A DNA stretch of 64,000 bases, from positions 53,401 through 117,400 of the forward strand of contig RQTK01001117.1 of assembly GCA_003991915.1 (NCBI GenBank), written 5' to 3'. The DNA is from Elysia chlorotica. Taxonomy: Eukaryota; Mollusca; Gastropoda; Plakobranchidae. Below, piece by piece: positions 38,801 through 50,500 of the stretch. The number at the start of each line of letters is the position of its first letter. The first letter of the stretch is position 1. Under the pieces are notes generated by a model. That model made no database searches. It was not told the origin of the DNA and saw nothing but the letters and a program-made list of their open reading frames with translations. The translations under genes were made by a program, and so were the position numbers.

Positions 38801-39849
38801 TTCTATCGCAGTTTGTCGTCACTCACTTCTTATTTTTTAACATAAGTCTTTCTTTCTCATTCTCCTTCCCACATGATCCATCGCTTATGCTCTCTTTCTT
38901 ATTCTCTTTATCTTATTCTTCATCGCACTCTTGTGACAACTCCTCTTATTTACAAAAAAAAAGTCATTGATTAGTTTAACGAAGGCTGTGGCATCAGCTC
39001 AGATTTGAAATATGGACCTGCTCCTGCACCAAAAGCCCTAACAACTGAGAACTGTAATGTCTCCATACTTAAACAGGCGTAATTTGTTTTATTCAGTTAT
39101 ACTTTGTGTAAGCTTCCAGAATATAGGGACACAGGTTGTATCTGCTGAGATTAGAACCTCGGTCCTCCTGTTCGACAACCAAGAGCACTATCAAGTGAAC
39201 TTATGACGCTCCTTACCTAAAGAGTTCAGTGGGTGTGGACGTAAGATGTCTGATTTACCCATGTATGACCCTTATAAGACAAAGATCAAGTATTTAAATA
39301 TACTCATTGCTGTCCACGGTGGACATAGGTTGTTCAGTTGTCCCCTTATCTTTATCTAACAAGATGCTGGACGCTGACATCGAGTGACCAGCAGCAGATA
39401 CATGTACTTCAGGGTTTCTAAGTACAAACAGAATGTGCGTTTAGACGCCCGACTATGCCGTCTCCGTACATAATAATTCAGGCGTCTAAATCTTTGTTCT
39501 GGTGCTTTGTACCACAGCTCTCGAACTAGCTCAAGGTGGCTTCTTCCCAGATCTCATCTTTAAAACACTATTAATCCTAGTATATCAGACTGTAACTAGG
39601 ATATTATACACCTTAGGTGGCAAAATTTCGTATCTGCTGAGGGAGAAATTATCCATGCTGCTATAAGAGATATTGTGGTTGGTCTGTCTGTAGTATCAAC
39701 AGGTTAATGTCTTCATTTGTTCTGATACTTATTATTAACATGCGTATTAAAGGTAATAGCCGTCGTACAGTGGGTAGAATAGTAATGTAGACTATACTTC
39801 TTCTCCTTCCTTTTATCTCTTTTTCCCTCTCCTTCTCATTTCTCTTCAT

Positions 39850-39987
39850 TTTCTTCTTCTTCTTCTTCTTCTTCTTCTTCTTCTTCTTCTTCTTCTTCTT
39901 CTTCTTCTTCTTCTTCTTCTTCTTCTTCTTCTTCTTCTTCTTCTTCTTCTTCTTCTTCTTCTTCTTCTTCTTCTTCTTCTTCTTCAT
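39850..39987 (+). repeat. (TTC)n microsatellite, about 135 bases
   Basis: Pure CTT run ending in CATCGTCGTCGTCGG. Poly-Lys frames on the other strand are artefacts. Confidence 0.97.
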
Positions 39988-40249
39988 CGTCGTCGTCGGT
40001 GATCATAGCTAAATTGTTTTTTTTGTTTTGTTAAGTTTTTTTTCTTTTTGTGTGTGTGTAATTTTTCACTATTATTATGCTCACTAACATAGTACAATGT
40101 TATCGATCGAATATCAACATAGCTGCTTTTTCGAATTTTCTGTCCTTTTTTTTACCTGTTACCGTGCTTGTTTTATTGTTTCTGTTGTCTCCATCTTCCA
40201 TTGTATCTGTCTATGTCAATATCGCTGTCCCTATTTCTGTCCATCTGTC

Positions 40250-40399
40250 TCTCTTTACTTCGCTTTCTCTCTCTCTCTCACTATCACTGTCACGCTCTGT
40301 ACGTAAATCTATTTACCCGTATGTCTCTCTGCGTCTGCCTCTCTCTCTCTCTGCCTGTATGTATGTCTATCTTTCAACTTCTGCCTGACTGTCACTCTT

Positions 40400-40440
<41 letters not shown>

Positions 40441-40490
40441 CTGTCTCACTCTCTGTGTGTCTCTATGTCTCTCTCCCTCTCTCCCGCTCT
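40250..40490 (+). repeat. CT-rich simple sequence
   Basis: Imperfect CT/CTGT runs, densest at 40402-40440. Confidence 0.85.
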
Positions 40491-40689
40491 CCATATGTAT
40501 TCATTTTTTTGTTTTTCTTTGCTTTTTTTTGTTTTATTATATTTAACAATTCCTTTATCATCTTGAAAGGTAAATAATGTTTCTTTTCTCTTTGTTTTGA
40601 ATTAAGTATACTGGATCTTATTTTTAAAAACGTCTGTTTTCTTTTGTTTCGTTATCCTGGCTTTCTTGTTATGAAGCGCTATTTTCCTC

Positions 40690-40863
<174 letters not shown>

Positions 40864-40939
40864 TTGTTTCTCTACCCACCCTCTCTCTCTTTGTCTTTTT
40901 CACTGTATTTCTCTCACGCTCCTCCTATAGTAAAGTCTT

Positions 40940-40947
40940 TCTCCCCT

Positions 40948-40981
<34 letters not shown>

Positions 40982-41072
40982 TCTCTCTTTCTTTCTCTTT
41001 GGGCACAATATATCCGCTAACAAACTCACTAACTCTCTCTCTCTCTCTTCCTCTTTTTTGTCTTCTTGCTTT

Positions 41073-41123
<51 letters not shown>

Positions 41124-41155
41124 CTCTCTCTCGCTCTCTTTCTGCCTCCATTTCC
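40940..41155 (+). repeat. (CT)n blocks
   Basis: Two main CT runs (about 40949-41000 and 41077-41122). Confidence 0.93.
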
Positions 41156-41784
41156 CTCTCATATCATTATGAAAATAAGCAGTCTTACATAATTTGATAA
41201 TTATGTCATTATCTATCACTATCTTTTAATTATGTTATGGCTTGTTGTTTATTTATTTGTTTAATCTGCGACATCTCTTTAATCCATCTGTTTTGGCTGG
41301 GATTTACCGCATTTCTCATGTAATTAGTCTAGCTACACAAAAAACAACAAACACTGATACAACATAACGGTCGTGTCGAACAAAAGACTTGGGTCAGGAT
41401 GATATATTGCTAGTTTCCTATGAAAAGTATTTGATTTTCCCAGGACAAAGCGGTTTTTGCTCTGTTAATTACCACATTGCCTAATTTCAATCCCGTTGAG
41501 TGTATTCGATGTATGAACATTAAAGAAGAAGAAAAATAGCCCGCATTGGAAAAAAAAGTAAAAAGAAGTGTATGATTTGTTGGTTTATATCTACATGGTA
41601 TTCGTCTATGGGATCCTAGAGCGGGATACATTTATACTGACACCAGCCCAACTTGTATAAAGTGGTTGTTAAGTTATTTTGTTAATTTCTTCACTCTGAT
41701 TGTCAGCAACCATGTTAACTCTGCAGAGGGTCCACAAAATCGCGGTTACCAAGTTGACTTACTGCCTAAACAGTGTAAGGATAC

Positions 41785-41905
41785 CAGACTCTAACGGCAG
41801 TTCTTCTACCTCTGCACTGTCTCTGTGTAGCAGCATGTAAATTTTCAGACATTAGTCCTGCGACCCATCTGCGAAATGATGTAGGCTTAATGAAAACAAA
41901 CTACT
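41785..41905 (+). mobile_element. SINE fragment, diverged
   Basis: Contains CACTGTCTCTGTGTAGCAGC, ATGTAAATTTTCAGAC and GCGACCCATCTGCGAAATGA in SINE order. Short pieces in the other orientation lie just upstream (about 41630-41690). Confidence 0.55.
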
Positions 41906-42589
41906 TAATAATTCCAAAAGGCATACTTATCTTACCTAACCAGTAGGAAACCAGGCTGTCTAAGAAACGTCTTGATTGGAAACGAGATCCTTACCGACTG
42001 AACTAGTGTGTACTTCTCTTGACACTTTCAGTCTTGGAGCCTTTGTTTCTCCCCATCATAGCTATGATGGGGATCGCTCCCTTTCTTTCATTTTGTAAAT
42101 TTATTGTATGAGCTACCTCGTTTGGTGCAAATTTAAAGTTCGTTTGTTTAATTATTTGTTTTACCTTTTTTCAAAAGAAAAAGATGTGACTGTTTTATAT
42201 CGATCACTCAGCAATTATAAAAGCACTAGTTGAGATCCTGTTCCTTGAACGGAATTATCATTCAGTGAATTATAATTCATGAATCAAGAGTAGAGTCGCA
42301 TTTATTCTGCTGAGAGTGATCCTGGATCGGACGCAAAAAGAAGCAGAAAAAGAATGTATTCCATAAAGTTAAACGGGGATAAACAGTGGCTGCTAAGAAA
42401 AAGTGGAAAAGATTAGACAAAACATTGCCGCTTGATTTGTTTGTTTGCAGGACAGAGAGAATATCAGAAAAAAATAGTGTTTAATGAGTATGATCTCATA
42501 CTGACACCAATCAATAATCGGATAGGCAAATGAGCATATTCCATTAAAAAAATATAAATACACACACACACACACATATATAAATATAT

Positions 42590-42590
42590 A

Positions 42591-42649
<59 letters not shown>

Positions 42650-42679
42650 TTTTTATGAAGATAATAATAAGTTAGTCCA

Positions 42680-42759
<80 letters not shown>

Positions 42760-42770
42760 GATAATAATAG
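42590..42770 (+). repeat. (ATA)n, two adjacent runs
   Basis: ATA units at 42590-42646 and 42680-42760, with a 34-base spacer. Confidence 0.96.
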
Positions 42771-42779
42771 ATACCACCT

Positions 42780-44630
42780 TCAGATGTAAGCACATCATGT
42801 GGCACCAACTGAGACAGTTGTCACAACCAATAGTTCAATCACCAAGCAATTCTAACCAAAGGCTACCGGGGGAATAGCCTTTTGGCTATTTGTCCAGCTA
42901 CCGCACATCGTTATCGGTTCAACGTATGTACTTCTGAAACTGTCATGTGATTTTTACTTTGTCACATGACTATCTTCAAGTTTCTTCATGGTCGCGTGAT
43001 TGATAACAACGATAAGAACGAAATATAATCTAGATTAGATCTAGATCTAGACTCTAGATTTCCATACATCTTGTTATTATCTACATCTGGATTCTATTTA
43101 CAAAGCCCTCACAGTCTTAAGATACAGAATACTTGGATCAGAAATCTTTATAAGTTGAACTTGAGTTGAAGGAAGCTCATTTTGTGTTATCCAATTCCAA
43201 GAGAAGGTAAAGTCTCTATTAGAATAGATCTAGCCTATCTTATGTGGAATCATGTTGATATTAAATAGCTTGTTTGCGTTGTAAACGTACATTCTAGTGA
43301 CCTAGATACAGATCTAGATCTAGAGTCTATTAAAAAGAATTAACCCGGTAGACCGCATCTGTATAAGGGGCCCTTAGATTGAGTACAAGGTTGCAGTAGC
43401 TTATGACTTCTGGTAATAATATATTACATGTAAGCTACAGCAACATTGTACTTATATGGTCTTTGGTCTTAAAAAACATTGTTTGAGATTAATTGGAGCT
43501 GAACGTTAAAAGTCGCTTAAATCTAGAGTGTACACCATCACAAGCCTTAGGTCTACTTTGAATACTTCCCCTTCTTACAAAGTCTAATCAGTATCTATTT
43601 GGGTCAAATAATAGTAAATCTAATAGACATGGACTGATTTGGTACTTATCAGCTTTTTTTGTTGTTGTTGTTTTGGTTTATTTTGTGTGCATGTGTGTGT
43701 AAAACTGTTATATGACATACAACTAAGATCTGAAAATATGATTAATTAAAAGGAAATGGAGTAGACTTTTAAAATACGTAATTAGCCTATCAATTTAGAT
43801 CTACTTCTCAGAAAAAAGAGAGGAAACTTGGATACATTATGTGGATTATTTTGTTCCGCTTTAGATACAGCACTTATATCATATTTACCTCTAGAGATGG
43901 TGTTGAACCAGTCACAACTCGCACTGTACAACTTTCTCTCTGCCTTTTTTTTTTCTAAACTATACAAGGAGAAACATATCTTAACTTTTAAATTCGAGCA
44001 GCAGCCGCAGTCAGCGGCAGTATGCAGCTGGTAAAATAAAATAAAAATGCCCTCTTTCCATTTACAGATCTACCTTAAACATATGTCAAAACATGGAATG
44101 GGCAATCAGGGCTTAAAGAGTTACGTTTTATAATCATTGATGTTTAAAACTCTTTTCTTTAATCTCCTACCCAGCTCAGCTGCCAACGAATTGAATAAAG
44201 AAATTTGTGGTCTAATTTTAACCTGATCTAGTGTCTGGCAACCAACCTTATGAGCTTGCCAACACCCCAGAAAAATTTTTTTTAATTATAAATGGTAGTT
44301 GATCTTTCTAATCATAATTCTCAATGTTGTGTTTAACTCATTTATAAGGCTTGATGTACCTGTTAACTGGCTCCGCTGTGAGGGAACTGCAGCATTACAG
44401 GCTAGTTCCCTCATTTGGGGCTTAGCACCTCTGGATAACCACCGCAGAGTAAAACTTTCTTTAATATGCTTACCCAAAGGTTTTACTTGGATTGAAACAC
44501 TTTATTATGGTGCGTAAAACAATATCTGGACATAATAACTTTAAATAGTAATATTAGACAGAAACATCAGGCATACTACAATAAGTTACATAATATAGAC
44601 CCTTTATGGAGATGCATCAAAATATAATAA
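42780..44630. other. Intergenic, no gene seen; AGATCTAGATC-rich
   Basis: Holds two clusters of the AGATCTAGATCTAGA-type word (near 43030 and 43305) and one perfect 9-base inverted repeat (44380-44412). No coding similarity found. Confidence 0.55.
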
Positions 44631-44634
44631 TAAT

Positions 44635-45165
44635 AAATAATATAGCACACTTCCATGAACAATCATGCTCAGTGCGCTTAACAATTTCCATTATCACATG
44701 TACAAAAGAAGAATAATCGTATAATGTTGACACAATACAATATTACATTCAAAAGCCACAAGCAATCATTATAGGTATTTACAACTTTCATCGGTTCAAT
44801 TTCAATCGTCAAAAAGGTAGAACTTGAGCATGCGTTTGAAAATTTCCAAGGAAGGTGCTTCCCTTATGTTTTTGGGAAGGTTGTTCCATACTTTGGGACT
44901 GAGATGGTAAAAAGATCGCTGACCTGTTGATTTATAGCTTCTATTTGGTACGACAAGGATGGTTTTATCAGCTGATGATTTAAGCTGCCTATCAGATACA
45001 TATACCTTTAGACAGTCAGAGATATATGTAGGTGCCTTATGTTTGAGGCATTTATAGCAAATTATGCACAACTTGTACATTATCCTTTTTTTAACAGGCA
45101 GCCAATGTAAATGGTGAAGAAAATATGTAGCACATGTGGGAATCATGTCAGAGAGCAAAACCATC
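44635..45165 (-). mobile_element. LINE 3' end (RT C-terminus plus 3'UTR)
   Basis: The - strand frame from 45164 reads LHHLHWLPVKKRIMYKLCII, then KAPTYISDCLKVYVSDRQLK and RSFYHLSPKVWNNLPKNIRE, a block common at the C-terminus of invertebrate non-LTR retrotransposons. A 3'UTR and a TAA-rich tail (44620-44640) follow. Open for 120 codons, 5'-truncated. It ends about 80 bases before the cathepsin duplication. Confidence 0.85.
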
Positions 45166-45775
45166 TGTTACCCTAATGTCTGCTAATTTTAAATGGAGAT
45201 CCTATTTAATATTGACTAATTCTAATTCATGCATTTTACAAATATCATGTGCTGCCACTCGAAATATAGTGGGGATGACTTTCAGAGTGTCAACCTGGCA
45301 CTTTATATTACTGACCCAACTTAAGAACACAAAACAGAAGCTCTTTAGTCTTGGGTCAAGTCTGAAACATTCAAAATGGAGGGTCTCTGTGAACTGCTAA
45401 CTGAGCTACCGGGTACCTGCCTTCCCCCAATAACCCTGAAGGCTGAAAACATTATTACATGTGTTATCATAATCCTATGGGACCTACCTTCGAAACCTAA
45501 GAGAGAGCTTCTCTCTATGCTTGAAAGGGATATAGATGTAGATATTTATTTTCCATTCCTATTTACATTTTTTTTTTGTAGGACACATTTACTTGACTTT
45601 TGCAGTTAATATAATGGTACTTATTGAAATAATGGTAAAAAATTAAAGAAATATAAAAAAAATTATTAATTTCTCTATGGACGCTCGACCAACACCTGAT
45701 GTCCGAATATCTTATGACCTCCTGTTGTCAGTCCATAGGACTGTCATCAACTCAGTGGGCTACTAGTGCCACAAT

Positions 45776-45834
<59 letters not shown>

Positions 45835-45836
45835 TT

Positions 45837-45867
<31 letters not shown>

Positions 45868-45972
45868 CCTCTCTCTTCCCCTTTCTTTCTCTCACTTGCT
45901 CACATCCTAATTTATTTCCCCCCTCCCCCCTCTTTATTTCTTCCTCTCTCTCTCTCTCTCTCTCTCTCCTCC

Positions 45973-46022
<50 letters not shown>

Positions 46023-46024
46023 TT

Positions 46025-46058
<34 letters not shown>

Positions 46059-46339
46059 ATCCCTCTATCCCTTAAGCACGGCTTCTCTCTCACACACAGT
46101 CTTTTTGTCTCATTTCTCTCTTTACACAATCTACTCTTTCCCTCTGTTCCACACAGTCTCTTTTTCTCATTCTTATAAACAATTCGCTTTCTCATTTTCT
46201 CTCTCTCTCCCATTTTTTTTCTGTCATACACGATTTATCTTTCTCTCTTCTCTCTTTATCTAGCTATCTATCTATCTTTCTATCTCCCTGTCTGCGGACT
46301 TGGTGATGGAGTATCCTGCATAAATTATTTTGGTACAAT

Positions 46340-46575
46340 TGATATTCAACCAATCAGCTTACAGGGGAATCATGTGGAAAGTCAACCCATTGGAACAGGG
46401 GAAATATTATTTTCTTCTTAAGCATGAATTTTAACCCTGTCCAGTTTAAAGTGACGTTCACATAGAAAAAGAATCTTTTTTGGGGACCACAATTTTAAGT
46501 TGTCTGCAAGCAATAATTATTTTTTGCATTGCTGTAGACTTTTTCATCAATGGTATTTCCCCAGAAATCGCCATC
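46340..46575 (+). promoter_or_regulatory. Likely 5' flank/5'UTR of cathepsin B exon 1 (also 47840-48075)
   Basis: A CCAAT box (46350-46354) sits about 220 bases before the ATG and a CATGTG E-box core at 46371-46376; I see no clear TATA box. The same elements recur exactly 1500 bases downstream in copy 2. The promoter role is inferred from position only. Confidence 0.3.
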
Positions 46576-46707
46576 ATGTGGAAGTTTCTAGCTGCAATGG
46601 CAGGGCTTGTAGTCTTGGTGGGAGCGCAGAGGCTGAAACCAGACTTTGGTTTGTTGTCAGACGAAGAAATCTACTACATCAATCACGTTGCCAAGACAAC
46701 CTGGAGG
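46576..46707 (+). CDS. CTSB: Cathepsin B exon 1, copy 1
   Basis: 44 codons: [18 protein letters not shown] (signal peptide) then [18 protein letters not shown], the start of the cathepsin B propeptide. The donor is GTGAGT, phase 0. The open frame extends upstream, but this is its first ATG. Confidence 0.92.
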
Positions 46708-47433
46708 GTGAGTAGTTTAGCAGATTTGGATGTAGTAGGGGAAGGGGGGGGGGAGTGAAAGTGGAAGCAACCATCAAACAAGTAAACAATTTATCAAACT
46801 AAACAATATTTCCTACCCCGCACTCTCTAGGCTAATAAAAATGTCCACCCATAAGGACCACCTTTGCATCAAGCGTATCCTTTACACCTACCTGAAGAAA
46901 CATAATGTGCTGCCACTCGAAATATAGTGGGGATGACTTTCAGAGTGTCAACCTGGCACTTTATATTACTGACCCAACTTAAGAACACAAAACAGAAGCT
47001 CTTTAGTCTTGGGTCAAGTCTGAAACATTCAAAATGGAGGGTCTCTGTGAACTGCTAACTGAGCTACCGGGTACCTGCCTTCCCCCAATAACCCTGAAGG
47101 CTGAAAACATTATTACATGTGTTATCATAATCCTATGGGACCTACCTTCGAAACCTAAGAGAGAGCTTCTCTCTATGCTTGAAAGGGATATAGATGTAGA
47201 TATTTATTTTCCATTCCTATTTACATTTTTTTTTTGTAGGACACATTTACTTGACTTTTGCAGTTAATATAATGGTACTTATTGAAATAATGGTAAAAAA
47301 TTAAAGAAATATAAAAAAAATTATTAATTTCTCTATGGACGCTCGACCAACACCTGATGTCCGAATATCTTATGACCTCCTGTTGTCAGTCCATAGGACT
47401 GTCATCAACTCAGTGGGCTACTAGTGCCACAAT

Positions 47434-47527
<94 letters not shown>

Positions 47528-47534
47528 TCTCTCC

Positions 47535-47571
<37 letters not shown>

Positions 47572-50500
47572 CTCTCTCTCCCACATTCTCACTCTTTCTC
47601 TGTCTGTTTCTCTGTCTTTCCCCCTCTCTCTCTTTCTCTCTCTCTGCTCCACACAGTCTCTTTTTCTCATTCTTATAAACAATTCGCTTTCTCATTTTCT
47701 CTCTCTCTCCCATTTTTTTTCTGTCATACACGATTTATCTTTCTCTCTTCTCTCTTTATCTAGCTATCTATCTATCTTTCTATCTCCCTGTCTGCGGACT
47801 TGGTGATGGAGTATCCTGCATAAATTATTTTGGTACAATTGATATTCAACCAATCAGCTTACAGGGGAATCATGTGGAAAGTCAACCCATTGGAACAGGG
47901 GAAATATTATTTTCTTCTTAAGCATGAATTTTAACCCTGTCCAGTTTAAAGTGACGTTCACATAGAAAAAGAATCTTTTTTGGGGACCACAATTTTAAGT
48001 TGTCTGCAAGCAATAATTATTTTTTGCATTGCTGTAGACTTTTTCATCAATGGTATTTCCCCAGAAATCGCCATCATGTGGAAGTTTCTAGCTGCAATGG
48101 CAGGGCTTGTAGTCTTGGTGGGAGCGCAGAGGCTGAAACCAGACTTTGGTTTGTTGTCAGACGAAGAAATCTACTACATCAATCACGTTGCCAAGACAAC
48201 CTGGAGGGTGAGTAGTTTAGCAGATTTGGATGTAGTAGGGGAAGGGGGGGGGGAGTGAAAGTGGAAGCAACCATCAAACAAGTAAACAATTTATCAAACT
48301 AAACAATATTTCCTACCCCGCACTCTCTAGGCTAATAAAAATGTCCACCCATAAGGACCACCTTTGCATCAAGCGTATCCTTTACACCTACCTGAAGAAA
48401 CATCACTGTAGTATTATGTTACTGTATTTTGACCATAACCGCCCAACCTGACAACACATGGTATCCTGAAAAGTCATGGCGAACAAGATGGCCACTTCCT
48501 GTTTTGAGACTTAAGGAAACACAACACAGTGGGAGCGATTACGAAAAAGGAGTTCGTTTTATGAAAAAAAAAATGAATACAAATATTCAGGTAAGATTTA
48601 AGTCTAAGATGACAGCAAAACCAGCCAAAGCTGGCATAAAGCCACCAGTGAAATTGGTTCTGGAGTCCAGCCCAGAGAAGAACTGGAAGCTCTCTGAACA
48701 AAGGTGGGAAACATCTGTCCTCTCTCGTTCAGAAGGTTTAGACAAAACATACATGGTTGCACTATTTCTACACAGCCTAGATGATGAAGCTCTTCTAATC
48801 CACAATGGATTTCAGTTCACAACAGCTGAAGGAGACTGCACGTTAGACAAAATTATAGGAAAATTTGATAAGTTTGTGAACAAAACGAAACGTATGAAAG
48901 GTTCAAGTTTAACAAAAGAAACCAAACACCAGATGAAACCTTTGACGAACTCCTTGCAGACTTCAGACGGTTTGCAAAAAGTTACAATGTTTGTGGAGAC
49001 TGTCGAAACTTTCTCATACAGGACAAGATAGTCACAGGGATTAGCGACCAACAAACCCGCACTGATCTTTTTAAAGGAAGACAACTTAAACTTGAAAAGT
49101 GCTTTGACATTTGCCATTCTGCAGAAGTTGCAGCTACCCAGTGGAAGCCTTCCAGGACTCCATGTCAGCGGAAGTAAAGGCTATAAAATGGGGCCTGGTG
49201 AGGCCTACGAGCTATAGACATAATCATCAGCACCCGGGAAACCCTCCCAATATAGCCCCAAGCCTCCTGTCATTTTTAGTGGTTACGCCAACCACCCACG
49301 GACTCAATGCCCAGCTCTGACTGCACTTTGCAACATGTGCTCTAAAATTAATCCCTTTCTAAAGCTCTGCAGGTCAGGGAGTCAACACCTTACAGAGAGA
49401 CCAGATTCCAAGCTCAGACCGATGTTAAAAGTAGGCTTGCAGTTCCACCAAGGCAGTGAAAAAAAGCGTTCCCTAGTCAGATATACCAACTGACAAATGA
49501 CAGTGACTGGACAAATGAGGTACAGATTAACGGAAACCCACACTCATTCAAGCTAGATACCGGGGCTTCAGTTACAGTAGTAGATAGCCATTCCTAATAA
49601 ACACTCACATCCAAACAAACTACTTCGTGCAGCAGGAGGTAAAACCTTGATAGTCATTGGTTATACAACTAAGACACTGAGCCCCAAAGACGAAAGCATC
49701 ACAGAGAAAAGTTACGCTGAGAAAGGACAAGGAAACTCCCTCTTGAGCCGTCATGCATGTGTCAAGATGAGTCTTGTGACACGAATAGAAGAACTTGATG
49801 AAGCCAGGCTCAACTTCAAATGGGAGTTCCCTAAATTACTCTAAAGATAAAAATTCCATACGCCATCAAGCTACACGAAAACATACAGCCATCGCACATT
49901 TATACTCCAAGGAAAGTATCACATCCTTTAATGTCAAAGGTGAAGAAGCAACTAGAAGCGATGCTTGACCAAGGGGTGATTTAAGAGATCACAGAGCCTC
50001 CAGACTGGTGCGCATGTATGGTCGTCGCCCCCAAGCAAGACGGTTCAGTCCGTATAGTGGAGACTTAACAGTTCTCAATAAAGCCGTCAAACGAGAGGTA
50101 CACACATTGGGATCGGTGGATGAAGACCTAGCTCAGTTCGCCTGGAGCAAATTCTTCACAAAGTTGGATGCCAGATCAGGATTTTGGCAAATTTCACTTA
50201 CAGAGGAATGTACAAAATACAACACCTTTCTGACACCTTTAAGGCGATATGACTTCAACAGGCTGTCTTTTGTCATTTCCTCAGCATCTGAAGTCTTCCA
50301 AATGATTTCCAACAGTTTAATGTTTATTTATAAATACAATGCAAACTGTCTATATAAAACTGTACACAAAAAATGTTGAGAGTCAGCCCTACAGCTTCAA
50401 CTTCAAGGGAAGAGATGTAATAATTATGTTATTACACTTTGGCCATGATCAGTCGAACCTGGCAACATAGGGTATCCAAAAAAGTCATGGCGAGCAAGAT

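Larger units (their letters stand above)
45247..48403 (+). repeat. Tandem segmental duplication carrying cathepsin B exon 1 and its 5' flank
   Basis: Copy 1 is 45247-46904 and copy 2 is 46905-48403, head to tail. Outside one CT-rich block they look identical by eye, including flanks, exon, donor and a relic exon 2. Copy 2 is 158-159 bases shorter, all of it in the (CT)n region (45779-46160 against 47437-47660). Such identity means a very recent duplication, gene conversion, or an assembly that kept two haplotypes. Confidence 0.95.

Noticed and set aside
39661-39987. Poly-Lys open frame
   Set aside because: Product of the (TTC)n repeat.
46480-46575. Upstream extension of the cathepsin B start
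   Set aside because: The frame is open, but the added residues are unlike any cathepsin and the first ATG at 46576 gives a standard signal peptide.
45699-47806. Ser/Leu- and Arg/Glu-rich open frames
   Set aside because: Open on both strands through (CT)n repeats; no conserved protein features.
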